The position numbers and the translations under genes are program-made. From Klebsiella ornithinolytica NBRC 105727 = ATCC 31898 (GTDB lineage: Bacteria > Pseudomonadota > Gammaproteobacteria > Enterobacterales > Enterobacteriaceae), in NCBI RefSeq assembly GCF_001598295.1, contig NZ_BCYR01000008.1:1-64000 (forward strand): a DNA stretch of 64,000 nt, written 5' to 3'. Positions 9,429 through 17,705 of the stretch are shown piece after piece; position 1 is the first letter of the stretch, and the number at the start of each line of letters is the position of its first letter. The notes beneath the pieces were generated by a model that searched no databases, was not told where the DNA came from, and saw nothing but the letters and a program-made list of their open reading frames with translations.

Positions 9429-9998
9429 TTATTTATCCATTAGCAACATAGCGGTTATTTCCCGATAAAGTTTCTCGAGGACTTCTGGTGCCACCGTCTG
9501 TGGAACAAGACGCCGGTAAATCGTCCCTTCCATCATCACCGCGGTGATCTCAACGCAGCAACGGATGCGTTCGTCGCTCAGATGCGGATGCGCTTTGCGT
9601 ATATGCGCACAGGCGTTGGCAAACATGCGCTTGTCGGCTTCCACCATCATGGCGGCGATTTGCGGGTTGCGGGTCGCTTCGGCGGCCATTTCCAGCATCA
9701 GCGCGTCATCATCTTCATCCAGGGTCTGTCGCCAGGCGAGCAGCCGCGGAATTTGGTCGGTCTGCGTTTTTCCGTCCATCTCGGCAATACGATAATCGAT
9801 GATGCGGCGGATCATTTCCGCGATGATGGCGTCTTTATTGGCGAAGTAGCGGTAGATTTGCCCGACGCTCAGCTTCGCTTCGCTGGCGACCTGGGCCATG
9901 CTGGCTCCGTGAAAACCATGACGACGAAAGCAGTGACGTGCGGCAGCGATGATTTCATCCTGCCGGATCTTTTGCCGGGCGGCCAGTGCGTTGCTCAT
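9429..9998 (-). CDS. TetR/AcrR-family regulator, probable repressor of eefABC
   Basis: Transcription factor of 189 residues. The N-terminal helix-turn-helix spans about residues 10-55, with ASMAQVASEAKLSVGQIYRYF-type sequence (cut here for length) giving the recognition helix; the rest is an all-helical ligand-binding and dimer domain. It lies directly upstream of eefABC in the same direction, separated by 135 bp containing a terminator and inverted repeats. An 18-bp perfect palindrome sits 25 bp upstream of its start, the usual place for an autoregulatory operator. Repression of the pump is inferred from position and from AcrR-like precedents. Confidence 0.85.
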   Translation of the reverse strand: MSNALAARQKIRQDEIIAAARHCFRRHGFHGASMAQVASEAKLSVGQIYRYFANKDAIIAEMIRRIIDYRIAEMDGKTQTDQIPRLLAWRQTLDEDDDALMLEMAAEATRNPQIAAMMVEADKRMFANACAHIRKAHPHLSDERIRCCVEITAVMMEGTIYRRLVPQTVAPEVLEKLYREITAMLLMDK

Positions 9999-10022
9999 GG
10001 TTTTCTCCGTGGTGTCATAAAG

Positions 10023-10040
10023 TGAGAATGATCATTCTCA
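10023..10040. promoter_or_regulatory. 18-bp perfect palindrome, candidate TetR operator
   Basis: TGAGAATGATCATTCTCA reads the same on both strands and lies 25 bp upstream of the eef regulator gene. Size and symmetry suit a TetR dimer. It shares GAGAAT/ATTCTC half-sites with weak Fur boxes, but the even symmetry fits a Fur 7-1-7 site less well. Confidence 0.6.
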
Positions 10041-10198
10041 TTTTTCCTTCATTATACGTTTCCAGCGGATGATGGAAAGGTTTTTTTAATTAAAAATAAG
10101 CACGGAAAATTTAGACAGGAAATAATGGAGAAAATAAGTATTTTTTGTGAAAGTAAGCGCAGAGATATCTTCATAATATTGAATTAAGGAGAATACAG

Positions 10199-10615
10199 AT
10201 GGCATTGATTATAACTAAAAGTATTAATCCCGCGGATCAGGAAGAGTTGCTGGCAGGATTACGTGAATACAACCTGCGCTATCTGGATGCGACGCAGTTT
10301 GCTGACTTGGGCGTGTACCTCCGTGATGACGCCGGGGTCATGCTGGGCGGTTTGATTGCCAACAGAAAGGCCAACTGGCTCTGTATTAAGTATTTGTGGG
10401 TCAGCGAGGCTTCGCGCGGCAGCGGGCTGGGCGGAGAACTGATGCGCGCGGCGGAAAAGCAGGCGCGCGAGGAGGGCTGTCGCCATGTTCTGGTCGATAC
10501 CTTCAGCTTCCAGGCCCTGCCGTTTTATCAAAAGCAGGGCTATCAGCTGCAGATGTCGCTCCCTGATTTTCCGCACGTCGGGATGGCGCGCCACTACCTG
10601 TCAAAAGCGCTGTAG
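10199..10615 (+). CDS. GNAT-family N-acetyltransferase
   Basis: Small cytoplasmic acetyltransferase of 138 residues. Acetyl-CoA-binding motif A is visible as [15 protein letters not shown] (residues 64-78, R-x-x-G-x-G core), followed by the helix [11 protein letters not shown] and the strand [19 protein letters not shown] typical of the fold's C-terminal half. The start follows TAAGGAG at good spacing. The substrate is unknown; related small stand-alone GNATs modify amines, antibiotics or protein N-termini. It is transcribed away from the eef regulator across a 200-bp AT-rich gap, so both could share regulatory DNA, and convergent with the TetR gene that follows. Confidence 0.82.
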   Translation: MALIITKSINPADQEELLAGLREYNLRYLDATQFADLGVYLRDDAGVMLGGLIANRKANWLCIKYLWVSEASRGSGLGGELMRAAEKQAREEGCRHVLVDTFSFQALPFYQKQGYQLQMSLPDFPHVGMARHYLSKAL

Positions 10616-10643
10616 CCCCGGCGGGCAGCCGACAGCGCGTGGC

Positions 10644-11291
10644 TTAACCAGCAATTCCCCGGCGGATCAGCGTCAGCGCGTGGCTGACAATGGTCTGTCG
10701 GGTGACGGAGGTTAAGCGTGTGTCGCTACGCAGGCGGGAGAATGGCACCAGAACCAGGCTAATCAGGGTGGTGAACAGCAGCTCCGGCGACAGGGCCGGG
10801 TTGAGTTTGCCCTCTTCCTGCCAGCGCTTCACCGTTGTCAGCATCCGGTGATATTTATCTTCGCCAAAGCGCGCGTGCATATGCTGGCGCAGTATCGGCA
10901 TTTCGCCAATCACCTCCTGCATCCACAGCGGCGCAAACCAGGTGTGCTTCTCCGCCAGCGTCCCCAGCGCCTCGATCAGCAAGGTGAAAGCGGTCACCGG
11001 ATCTTGCGGATGGTCGATAAAAATCTGGCCTATCTCACTGCGCAAAGGCATGAAGCGCTCTTCCAGCAACTGGTCCACTAACGCTTCCCGCGAGCTGAAA
11101 TAGTAGTGCAGCATCGCCGGCGTCACGCCTGCTTCTTTCGCAATCGCATTGAGCGAAGTATGGGCGATCCCCTGGCGGGCAAACAGCATCAGCGCAATAT
11201 CCATAAGCTGCTCGCGACTGGCCGTGCCGGGCTTTTTACCCCGCGGGCGGCCCGGACGACGAGGGACATCATTGTCTTTTTGTGCGGCCAT
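10644..11291 (-). CDS. TetR-family regulator divergent from a DHA2 MFS pump
   Basis: Regulator of 215 residues. It has a basic proline/arginine-rich tail (RRPGRPRGKKPG, residues 11-22), then the TetR helix-turn-helix around residues 28-75 with TSLNAIAKEAGVTPAMLHYYF, and a helical C-terminal effector domain. It is divergent from the EmrB/QacA-like pump, with an 80-bp shared region containing an AT-rich inverted repeat. Such pairs usually mean ligand-relieved repression of the pump; that is inference here. The start ATG at 11291 is preceded by GAGAGGA-type bases. Confidence 0.83.
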   Translation of the reverse strand: MAAQKDNDVPRRPGRPRGKKPGTASREQLMDIALMLFARQGIAHTSLNAIAKEAGVTPAMLHYYFSSREALVDQLLEERFMPLRSEIGQIFIDHPQDPVTAFTLLIEALGTLAEKHTWFAPLWMQEVIGEMPILRQHMHARFGEDKYHRMLTTVKRWQEEGKLNPALSPELLFTTLISLVLVPFSRLRSDTRLTSVTRQTIVSHALTLIRRGIAG

Positions 11292-11332
11292 TTCTTCATC
11301 CTCTCTTGACGGGATTCATCATTTCCCTAAAT

Positions 11333-11354
11333 ATTAATTATACATTTAATTAAT
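11333..11354. promoter_or_regulatory. AT-rich inverted repeat between TetR and MFS genes, candidate operator
   Basis: Arms ATTAATTA (11333-11340) and TAATTAAT (11347-11354) with a six-base centre, about 20 bp before the pump start and 40 bp before the regulator start. This is the expected place for a shared TetR operator. Confidence 0.5.
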
Positions 11355-11371
11355 TTCAAGCGAGTGATGTG

Positions 11372-12865
11372 ATGACATCTCAAGTCGCGACCCAACCGGC
11401 ACCGTCGATCCGTCTGCTGTTTAGCGCGCTGATGCTGGTTATGCTGTTGTCGGCCCTGGATCAGACCATTGTGTCGACGGCGCTACCCACGATTGTTGGT
11501 GAGCTCGGCGGGCTGGATAAGCTCTCCTGGGTGGTCACCGCCTATATTCTCAGCTCGACGATTGTCGTACCGCTGTACGGTAAATTTGGCGATCTCTTCG
11601 GTCGCAAGATTGTGCTCCAGGTGGCAATCGTGCTGTTCCTGGTCGGTTCCGCGCTGTGCGGCGTCGCGCAGAATATGACTCAGCTGGTGCTGATGCGCGG
11701 GTTACAAGGGCTGGGCGGCGGCGGTCTGATGGTGATCAGTATGGCGGCGGTGGCCGATGTGATCCCCCCGGCCAACCGCGGCCGCTATCAGGGGCTGTTC
11801 GGCGGGGTATTCGGCCTGGCGACGGTGATCGGGCCGCTCATCGGCGGCTTCCTGGTGCAGCACGCCTCATGGCGCTGGATTTTCTATATCAACCTGCCGC
11901 TGGGGCTGTTTGCGCTGCTGGTGATCGGCGCGGTTTTCCACAGCAGCAATAAACGTAGCCAGCACCAGGTCGACTGGCTGGGCGCGATTTACCTGAGTAT
12001 GGCGCTGCTGTGTATCATTCTCTTCACCTCTGAAGGCGGCAGCGTGCGTGCGTGGAACGACCCGCAGCTCTGGTGCATTCTCGCCTTCGGCGTGGTGGGG
12101 GTTATCGGATTTATTTATGAAGAACGGATCGCCGCGGAGCCGATTATCCCGCTCTCCCTCTTTCGCAATCGCAGCTTTCTGCTGTGCAGCCTGATTGGCT
12201 TTGTCATCGGGATGTCGTTGTTTGGTTCGGTCACCTTCCTGCCGCTCTATCTGCAGGTGGTGAAGGCGGCGACGCCGACCGAAGCCGGGATGCAGCTCAT
12301 TCCGTTGATGGGCGGGCTGTTGCTGACGTCGATCGTTAGCGGGCGCATTATCAGCCGCACCGGCCGGTATCGCATGTTCCCGATTCTTGGCACGCTGTCA
12401 GGGATGGTAGGGATGGTGCTGCTGACGCGCATTACCATTTACTCGCCGATGTGGCAGCTGTATCTGTTTACCTCCGTGCTGGGAATGGGTCTGGGACTGG
12501 TGATGCAGGTGCTGGTGCTGGCGGTACAGAACGCCATGCCGGCGCAGATGTACGGCGTGGCGACCTCCGGCGTGACGCTGTTCCGTTCGATCGGCGGTTC
12601 CATCGGAGTCGCGCTGTTCGGCGCGGTGTTCACCCATGTTCTGCAAAACAACCTGCAGCGTCTGCTGCCGGCAGGGACGGAGCTGCCGCGGGCGCTGAAT
12701 CCGGCCGCGGTGCATAACCTGCCGTCGGAGATCCGCCTTGATTATCTCGATGCCTTTGGCTCGGCGATTCATGCCGCCTTCCTGATGGCGGCCTGCATCA
12801 TGGCGGTGGCCTTTCTGCTCTCATGGCTGCTGAAAGAGGCGCCGCTGAAAAAGGTGGCGAACTAG
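11372..12865 (+). CDS. DHA2-family MFS transporter (EmrB/QacA subfamily)
   Basis: Inner-membrane drug:proton antiporter of 497 residues with about 14 hydrophobic segments. Family signatures are visible: LDQTIVSTALPTIVGEL in TM1 (motif D1), GKFGDLFGRK in the loop after TM2 (motif A), and RGLQGLGGGGLM then GLFGGVFGLATVIGPLIGG in TM4-5 (motifs B and C). I take the ATG at 11372; a GTG one codon earlier is also possible. The partner is the divergent TetR regulator. The stop overlaps the convergent LysR gene by four bases at a CTAG. There is no EmrA-like adaptor beside it, so it probably works alone. Confidence 0.88.
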   Translation: MTSQVATQPAPSIRLLFSALMLVMLLSALDQTIVSTALPTIVGELGGLDKLSWVVTAYILSSTIVVPLYGKFGDLFGRKIVLQVAIVLFLVGSALCGVAQNMTQLVLMRGLQGLGGGGLMVISMAAVADVIPPANRGRYQGLFGGVFGLATVIGPLIGGFLVQHASWRWIFYINLPLGLFALLVIGAVFHSSNKRSQHQVDWLGAIYLSMALLCIILFTSEGGSVRAWNDPQLWCILAFGVVGVIGFIYEERIAAEPIIPLSLFRNRSFLLCSLIGFVIGMSLFGSVTFLPLYLQVVKAATPTEAGMQLIPLMGGLLLTSIVSGRIISRTGRYRMFPILGTLSGMVGMVLLTRITIYSPMWQLYLFTSVLGMGLGLVMQVLVLAVQNAMPAQMYGVATSGVTLFRSIGGSIGVALFGAVFTHVLQNNLQRLLPAGTELPRALNPAAVHNLPSEIRLDYLDAFGSAIHAAFLMAACIMAVAFLLSWLLKEAPLKKVAN

Positions 12866-13776
12866 CCGGTTGCCGCGATGCGCGTCAGCGCCTGGCGCAG
12901 CATCGGCGTGGCGAAATCGAGAAATTTCCGCAACTTAAGAGGTGCCAGCCCGCGGGCGGTATACAGCAGGTGTACCGGCGCAGGCTCCGGTTCCATCGCC
13001 TCCAGTATCAGCGTCAGTTCACCGCACGCCAGACCAGCGATGGCCTGGTAGTGCAGCAGGCGCGCTACGCCGGCCCCCAGTCGCGCGGCATCGGCGGCGC
13101 TTTCCGGAGTGGTCACGCAGAGCACCGGCTGAAGCACCACGTGTCGGTCTTCCGCCATGGCCGCCTTAAACCGCCAGCCGCGATAGGGCATCGGTGATTC
13201 AATACGAATGGCCGGCAGCGTGCTCAGCTCACGCGGGCGCTGCGGGTGTCCGTGTTTTTCCAGCAGCGTCGGGTGGGCGCAGGTGACGATACGCATCTCG
13301 CCCAGGCGGGTGGCAACCATTCCGCTATCCGGCAGCGGACCAATGCGCACCGCGAGATCGATATGCTCGTCGAGCAGATCGGCATTACGATCGCTGAGCA
13401 GTAAACGGACGCGAATTTGCGGGTAACGTGCGAGAAACGCGGTGACAACTGGCAAAACATGCTGTCGGCCAAACATCGTCGGTGCCGCGATCGTCAGCTC
13501 GCCCTTCGGCTGCTGATATTCCCCCGCCGCCTGGCGTTCGGCCAGGTCAACCTCTTCGAGAATCCGCCGTGCGGCGGCGACATAATCGATGCCGGCGTCG
13601 GTCAGCGTCAGCTTGCGGGTGGTGCGGAGCAGCAGGCGCACGCCGAGCGTGCTCTCCAGCTCGGCAATATGGCGGCTGACGGTGGTCAACGGCATATTCA
13701 GCGCCCGTGCTGCCGCCGACATGCTGCCCAGTTCAGTGACTTTTACCAGCAGCGCCATGGCGCTCAAGCGATCCAT
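12862..13776 (-). CDS. LysR-family transcriptional regulator
   Basis: LysR-type regulator of 304 residues. The winged helix-turn-helix occupies residues 1-60 (MDRLSAMALLVKVTELGSM, then AAARALNMPLTTVSRHIAELE), and the substrate-binding co-inducer domain follows from about residue 90. The frame remains open for 53 codons upstream, but the first residue of a normal LysR domain is the ATG at 13776, so that start is used. It is divergent from the PNPOx/NTF2-like gene pair 100 bp away, which makes those genes its likely targets. The inducer is unknown. Confidence 0.85.
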   Translation of the reverse strand: MDRLSAMALLVKVTELGSMSAAARALNMPLTTVSRHIAELESTLGVRLLLRTTRKLTLTDAGIDYVAAARRILEEVDLAERQAAGEYQQPKGELTIAAPTMFGRQHVLPVVTAFLARYPQIRVRLLLSDRNADLLDEHIDLAVRIGPLPDSGMVATRLGEMRIVTCAHPTLLEKHGHPQRPRELSTLPAIRIESPMPYRGWRFKAAMAEDRHVVLQPVLCVTTPESAADAARLGAGVARLLHYQAIAGLACGELTLILEAMEPEPAPVHLLYTARGLAPLKLRKFLDFATPMLRQALTRIAATG

Positions 13777-13878
13777 AATTATCCCGTTTTCCGGAAAGAT
13801 GATTGTCAGTATCGCAGTATTATCATTTATGGCGGCAGAGTCCATGATGAGCGCAGTAACCGCGCGTTCGGAGGATCT

Positions 13879-14505
13879 ATGCCGGGGGACTTTCTCGATA
13901 TTGCCATCACGCCTGATGTGATGGACGTTCAACATGAAATGGGGAGCGATGGTCTGTGGCAGTCGCCGTATCGCCAGCGCAGGGGAGAACGTTTCGGCGC
14001 CAGTGAAGAGGAGATGATCGCCACCCGCGACAGTGTTTATCTGGCAACGCTATCGCAAACCGGCTGGCCCTATATTCAGCATCGCGGCGGGCCGCCGGGT
14101 TTTCTCCATCTGCTGGATGACGCCACGCTGGCGATGGCGGATTTTGGCGGTAACCGGCAGTACATCACCACCGGCAACCTACGCGGCAGCGACCGTGCCT
14201 GCCTGTTTTTGATGGATTACCCGCGCCGCGCCAGGCTGAAAATCTATGCCACCGTCGAGGTGCTGGCGAAGGACGATGATCCGGGGCTGCTGGCTCGGGT
14301 CACGCCAGACAATTACCGCGCCAGGGTGGAACGCCTGTTTCGCTTTCATCTGCAGGCGTTTGACTGGAACTGTCCGCAGCACATTACGCCGCGCTACAGC
14401 GCCCGGCAGGTGGCGGAGTATAGCCAGACGCTGCAGCAGCGTATCCAGGCGCTGGAGCAGGAAAACCTACAGCTACAACAACAGTTAACGCTAAAAGGAG
14501 AGTGA
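13879..14505 (+). CDS. Pyridoxamine 5'-phosphate oxidase-family flavin-binding protein
   Basis: Protein of 208 residues with a PNPOx-like split barrel: residues 30-150 include [22 protein letters not shown], a strand pattern typical of FMN-binding family members, and [22 protein letters not shown]. The last 40 residues form a glutamine/leucine-rich coiled coil ([20 protein letters not shown]), suggesting oligomerisation. The ATG at 13879 has GGAGGA upstream. It is the first gene of a pair with the DUF1348-like protein and divergent from LysR. True PNPOx activity is unlikely because pdxH-specific regions are not evident; a flavin reductase or general stress role is more plausible, unproven. 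Confidence 0.78.
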   Translation: MPGDFLDIAITPDVMDVQHEMGSDGLWQSPYRQRRGERFGASEEEMIATRDSVYLATLSQTGWPYIQHRGGPPGFLHLLDDATLAMADFGGNRQYITTGNLRGSDRACLFLMDYPRRARLKIYATVEVLAKDDDPGLLARVTPDNYRARVERLFRFHLQAFDWNCPQHITPRYSARQVAEYSQTLQQRIQALEQENLQLQQQLTLKGE

Positions 14506-14507
14506 CC

Positions 14508-14978
14508 ATGACCGAAGTTCGCCCGCCGCTACCGCCGTTTACACGGGAAAGCGCGCTGCAAAAAGTTCGCGCCGCCGAAGATGGCTGGAACAGCCGCGAC
14601 CCACAAAAAGTGGCGCTGGCCTATACGGCCGACAGCCAGTGGCGCAATCGCAGTGAGTTTGTCCATGGACGCGCGGAAATCATCGGCTTCCTGACGCGAA
14701 AATGGCAAAAGGAGCAGCAGTACCGGCTGATTAAGGAGCTGTGGGCATGGAACAATAACCGTATTGCGGTGCGTTTCGCCTATGAATGGTGTGACGACAG
14801 CGGCAGCTGGTTCCGCTCATATGGCAATGAAAACTGGGAGTTTGATGAGCATGGCCTGATGCATACCCGCTACGCCTGCATTAACGATCTGCCGATTGAA
14901 GCGCAGGATCGCCTGTTCCATTGGCCCCAGGGGCGCCGCCCCGATGACCATCCGGGACTGAGCGAGCTGGGGCTATAA
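14508..14978 (+). CDS. DUF1348/NTF2-like protein
   Basis: Protein of 156 residues of the nuclear-transport-factor-2-like fold (SnoaL superfamily), DUF1348 group. Telling segments are [27 protein letters not shown] near residues 24-50 (quoted in part) and [23 protein letters not shown]. It starts two bases after the PNPOx stop with AAAGGAG before the ATG, so the two are co-translated. NTF2-like proteins often have a small-molecule pocket; no enzymatic function is assigned for this group. Pairing with a flavoprotein and LysR regulator suggests a small detoxification or redox cassette, by inference. Confidence 0.8.
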   Translation: MTEVRPPLPPFTRESALQKVRAAEDGWNSRDPQKVALAYTADSQWRNRSEFVHGRAEIIGFLTRKWQKEQQYRLIKELWAWNNNRIAVRFAYEWCDDSGSWFRSYGNENWEFDEHGLMHTRYACINDLPIEAQDRLFHWPQGRRPDDHPGLSELGL

Positions 14979-14995
14979 ACAGGCGATGTTACGGG

Positions 14996-15532
14996 TTAAT
15001 CGGCTTTCGGGAAGTCGACGACCGTATCATTCACCCGGTTCACCATATTGGTGAACAGAATGGCGCTCACCGCGCTGATAATCTCAATCACCTGCTGGTC
15101 GCCGAAGCCGGTGTTACGCAGTGCGCTGACGTCGGCTTCCGGGAGCGTGCCGCGAGTGCGCACCAGGGTCTGGACAAACTTGACCAGCGCGTCGAGACGG
15201 GCATCTTCAGCAAACTCGCCGCGGCGCAGGGCATGGATTTGCTCACCGCTGTAACCCGCTTTTTTGGCCATTAACGTATGCGCCGCCAGGCAGTAATCAC
15301 AGCCGGTGGCTTCGCTCACGGCGAGGTTAATCGCTTCCAGCTCTTTGGCATTCAGGCTGCTTTTACTCAACATCGCGTTATGCGCCAGCGCTTGCTGCAA
15401 TGCTGCCGGTGAATGACCGCCGATGGTCAAATAGGCATTGGGCACTTTACCCATCGCTTTTTTGATCGCCCCGAAAATTTCTGCGGCTTTACCGGTGACG
15501 TCTTGTTCACGAATATCAGCTAAACGGCTCAT
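14996..15532 (-). CDS. AhpD-like carboxymuconolactone decarboxylase-family protein
   Basis: Protein of 178 residues with the AhpD/CMD core: residues 75-90 hold ATGCDYCLAAH, whose CxxC plus downstream His is the peroxidase-type active site of alkylhydroperoxidase D relatives. AGGAG precedes the ATG at 15532. Longer upstream readings run into the divergent AraC gene and are not credible. It faces an RclR-like AraC regulator across 117 bp, so it is the likely regulated target, consistent with a peroxide or reactive-electrophile response. It converges on the DUF1348 gene with 17 bp between. Confidence 0.85.
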   Translation of the reverse strand: MSRLADIREQDVTGKAAEIFGAIKKAMGKVPNAYLTIGGHSPAALQQALAHNAMLSKSSLNAKELEAINLAVSEATGCDYCLAAHTLMAKKAGYSGEQIHALRRGEFAEDARLDALVKFVQTLVRTRGTLPEADVSALRNTGFGDQQVIEIISAVSAILFTNMVNRVNDTVVDFPKAD

Positions 15533-15649
15533 GGTGTGCTCCTGTGTCTGTGAGGATGTGATGTGGCAATGGCGACATCTTAGGGATATGCGGCGTGCTA
15601 GACTGAGGCTCTTCGTCTCATTTTTTAGTCTTATCGTCTCAGGAGTGGC

Positions 15650-16555
15650 ATGGACAGTCTCAGTCATCTGCTGGCGCTGCTGGCGCCGCGCTGCGAAGTG
15701 AATCTGCACTGCCGGTTTGGCGGTCGCTGGCAGGCCGGGCATGAGCAGATGCGCAGCGGCGTGGTACCCTGGCATTTTGTGTTGCGTGGCGAGGGGCGAC
15801 TGACGGTCGGCAAACAGACCCGGCAGATGCGGGCGGGCGATGTCATCTTGCTCCCGCACGGCTCGCCGCACCTGATGGAAAGCCTGGTGGAGTGGGGGCA
15901 GATCCTGCCTGTCGCCCACCGCTTTAACGGGACCCTGACCGAGGTCCGAACCGGTACCGACCAGGATGCGCTGGAGATGCTGTGCGGCGAATTTTACTTC
16001 GGCCCGCACGTCAGCTGGTTGTTTGCAGAACCGGCGGACTTGATTCATCTGCACACCGACGAGCGGGCGGAGTGCCCGGAACTGGAGCTGCTGCTTAACG
16101 TGCTGGTACGGGAGAGCCTGATGGCGCGCCCCGGCGGCGGGGCTATCGTGCGTAGCCTCGGCGACACGCTGCTGGTTTTGCTGCTGCGCACGCTACTGGG
16201 TAGCGAAGCGCCGCCGGCAGGGCTACTGCGACTGATGAGCGATGAACGGCTGATGCCCGCTGTTTTCGCGGTGCTGGAAACGCCGGAGCAGCCCTGGACG
16301 CTGGAGAGTATGGCCGCCCGCGCTTTTTTGTCGCGCGCCACCTTCGCCCGGCATTTTGCCCGCGCGTATCACCTTACGCCGCAGGCCTGGCTTTCACAGC
16401 TGCGGATGGCAATGGCTGCGCGTCTGCTGCGCGTGGAGCGGCAGACCAACCTTGATGTGATTGCCGGGCGCTGTGGGTTCCAGTCGCAGGCCTCGTTCTC
16501 GAAGGCGTTTAAAAAACTGTATGGCGTGACGCCCGGCGAGTGGCGGCGTCGGTAA
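15650..16555 (+). CDS. AraC-family regulator with cupin domain, RclR-like
   Basis: Transcription factor of 301 residues: an N-terminal cupin domain (Cupin_6, about residues 1-180, with DVILLPHGSPHLM) and a C-terminal double helix-turn-helix (about 205-300, ending KLYGVTPGEWRRR). It resembles E. coli RclR, the hypochlorous-acid sensor, including the MDxLSxLL start and a cysteine at position 21. The second RclR redox cysteine (Cys89) appears to be missing, and an extra Cys15 is present. TCAGGAG precedes the ATG. It is divergent from the AhpD-like gene, its probable target. Confidence 0.85.
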   Translation: MDSLSHLLALLAPRCEVNLHCRFGGRWQAGHEQMRSGVVPWHFVLRGEGRLTVGKQTRQMRAGDVILLPHGSPHLMESLVEWGQILPVAHRFNGTLTEVRTGTDQDALEMLCGEFYFGPHVSWLFAEPADLIHLHTDERAECPELELLLNVLVRESLMARPGGGAIVRSLGDTLLVLLLRTLLGSEAPPAGLLRLMSDERLMPAVFAVLETPEQPWTLESMAARAFLSRATFARHFARAYHLTPQAWLSQLRMAMAARLLRVERQTNLDVIAGRCGFQSQASFSKAFKKLYGVTPGEWRRR

Positions 16556-16692
16556 GCGGCTTGTCGCCGATGATCGTCGTGGCGGCCGGTGCCGCCAGAG
16601 GCGTAAACAAAAAATAGTCGTCCGGTTTTCGATTGTGACGCCCGGCACGCGCGGGCCAGAATCCGCCGTATCACTAGCGAACCGGAGGACTG

Positions 16693-16761
16693 ATGGATTT
16701 CGCACAACAACAGCAACAGGCGACGCCTGTGCTGCTGGCGCATGAAGCCAACCACCGGTAG
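16693..16761 (+). CDS. Candidate 22-residue small ORF
   Basis: An ATG with GGAGG six bases upstream opens a 22-codon frame rich in glutamine (MDFAQQQQQ...), ending TAG. I recognise no homologue. It could be a leader peptide upstream of nlpA, a remnant of a lost gene, or chance. Confidence 0.25.
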   Translation: MDFAQQQQQATPVLLAHEANHR

Positions 16762-16809
16762 ATGATTTTATTTCCGGTTGCTGTTTTTGCAGTTTAAAAC
16801 CTGACCATA

Positions 16810-16847
16810 AAGTCGTTATAGTTTTGGACGAAAAATAATAACGACTT
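16810..16847. promoter_or_regulatory. Spaced 10-bp inverted repeat upstream of nlpA
   Basis: Perfect arms AAGTCGTTAT and ATAACGACTT, starts 28 bp apart, ending 21 bp before the nlpA start. The spacing of almost three helical turns fits a dimeric or tetrameric regulator. It does not resemble a MetJ box. Confidence 0.45.
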
Positions 16848-16868
16848 CTATGGACTGACAGGGTAAAA

Positions 16869-17681
16869 ATGATGAAATTGCGTTTACGGACAGCCGCCGC
16901 CGTGGTGCTGACGGGTCTGCTGCTGGCAGGCTGCGACCAGCAAGGTAGCGATGCGAAACACATTAAAGTCGGCGTCATCAACGGCGCGGAACAGGATGTC
17001 GCGGAAGTGGCTAAAAAGGTCGCCAAAGAGAAATATGGCCTGGATGTCGAGCTGGTGGGCTTCAGCGGTTCGCTTCTGCCTAACGAAGCGACGAACGCCG
17101 GCGATCTGGATGCTAACGTCTTCCAGCACCGGCCGTTCCTGGAGCAGGATAACAAAGCGCACGGCTACCATCTGGTGGCGGTCGGCAACACCTTCGTGTT
17201 CCCGATGGCGGGCTATTCACGCAAAATAAAATCGGTGGCCGATCTGCAAGACGGGGCGACTATCGCCATTCCGAACGATCCCACTAACCTGGGCCGCGCG
17301 TTGCTGCTGTTGCAAAAAGAGCAGCTGATTACCCTGAAGGCGGGGACTGGCCTGCTGCCTACGGCGGTCGATATCACCGCCAACCCGCGTCACCTGAACA
17401 TTATGGAGCTGGAAGGGGCGCAGCTGCCGCGCGTGCTGGACGACCCGAAAGTGGATGTGGCGATTATCAGCACCACCTATCTTCAGCAAACCGGTCTCTC
17501 GCCGGTACATGACGGGATTTTTATTGAAGATAAAAACTCGCCGTACGTGAATATCATCGTGGCCCGCGAAGAGAATAAAGACGCGGAAAACGTGAAGGAA
17601 TTTATGCAGTCCTATCAGTCGCCGGAAGTCGCCAGGGCGGCAGAGACTATCTTTAACGGTGGTGCGGTTCCCGGCTGGTAA
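16869..17681 (+). CDS. nlpA: MetQ/NlpA-family lipoprotein
   Basis: Inner-membrane-anchored substrate-binding lipoprotein of 270 residues. The signal ends in LLLAGC with Cys22 (from the first Met) followed by Asp23, the inner-membrane retention signal. The mature sequence closely matches E. coli NlpA: KHIKVGVINGAEQDVAEVAKKVAK early on and FNGGAVPGW at the C-terminus. NlpA is a MetQ paralogue that can support methionine uptake; no metNI genes are adjacent. yicL follows 24 bp later in the same direction, as in E. coli, so synteny supports the name. Two adjacent ATGs make the start uncertain by one codon. Confidence 0.9.
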   Translation: MMKLRLRTAAAVVLTGLLLAGCDQQGSDAKHIKVGVINGAEQDVAEVAKKVAKEKYGLDVELVGFSGSLLPNEATNAGDLDANVFQHRPFLEQDNKAHGYHLVAVGNTFVFPMAGYSRKIKSVADLQDGATIAIPNDPTNLGRALLLLQKEQLITLKAGTGLLPTAVDITANPRHLNIMELEGAQLPRVLDDPKVDVAIISTTYLQQTGLSPVHDGIFIEDKNSPYVNIIVAREENKDAENVKEFMQSYQSPEVARAAETIFNGGAVPGW

Positions 17682-17705
17682 TCGTCAACACAAGGAGAGG
17701 TGAAT

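Larger units (their letters stand above)
16556..16868. other. Intergenic region between the AraC gene and nlpA
   Basis: 313 bases with no conserved gene. A GC hairpin (TGGCGGC/GCCGCCA, 16580-16597) lies 25 bp after the AraC stop. A 22-codon open frame with a good ribosome site is at 16693. Just before nlpA, 10-bp arms AAGTCGTTAT and ATAACGACTT (16810-16819 and 16838-16847) flank an 18-base centre in the likely promoter. Confidence 0.6.

Noticed and set aside
10023-10040. Fur box in front of the eef regulator
   Set aside because: Half-sites look similar, but the 18-bp even palindrome and its position before a TetR gene fit an autoregulatory TetR operator better; no iron genes nearby.
15533-16054. 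N-terminal extension of the AhpD-like protein
   Set aside because: It would overlap the divergent AraC gene on the opposite strand; the ATG at 15532 has a ribosome site and begins the family domain.
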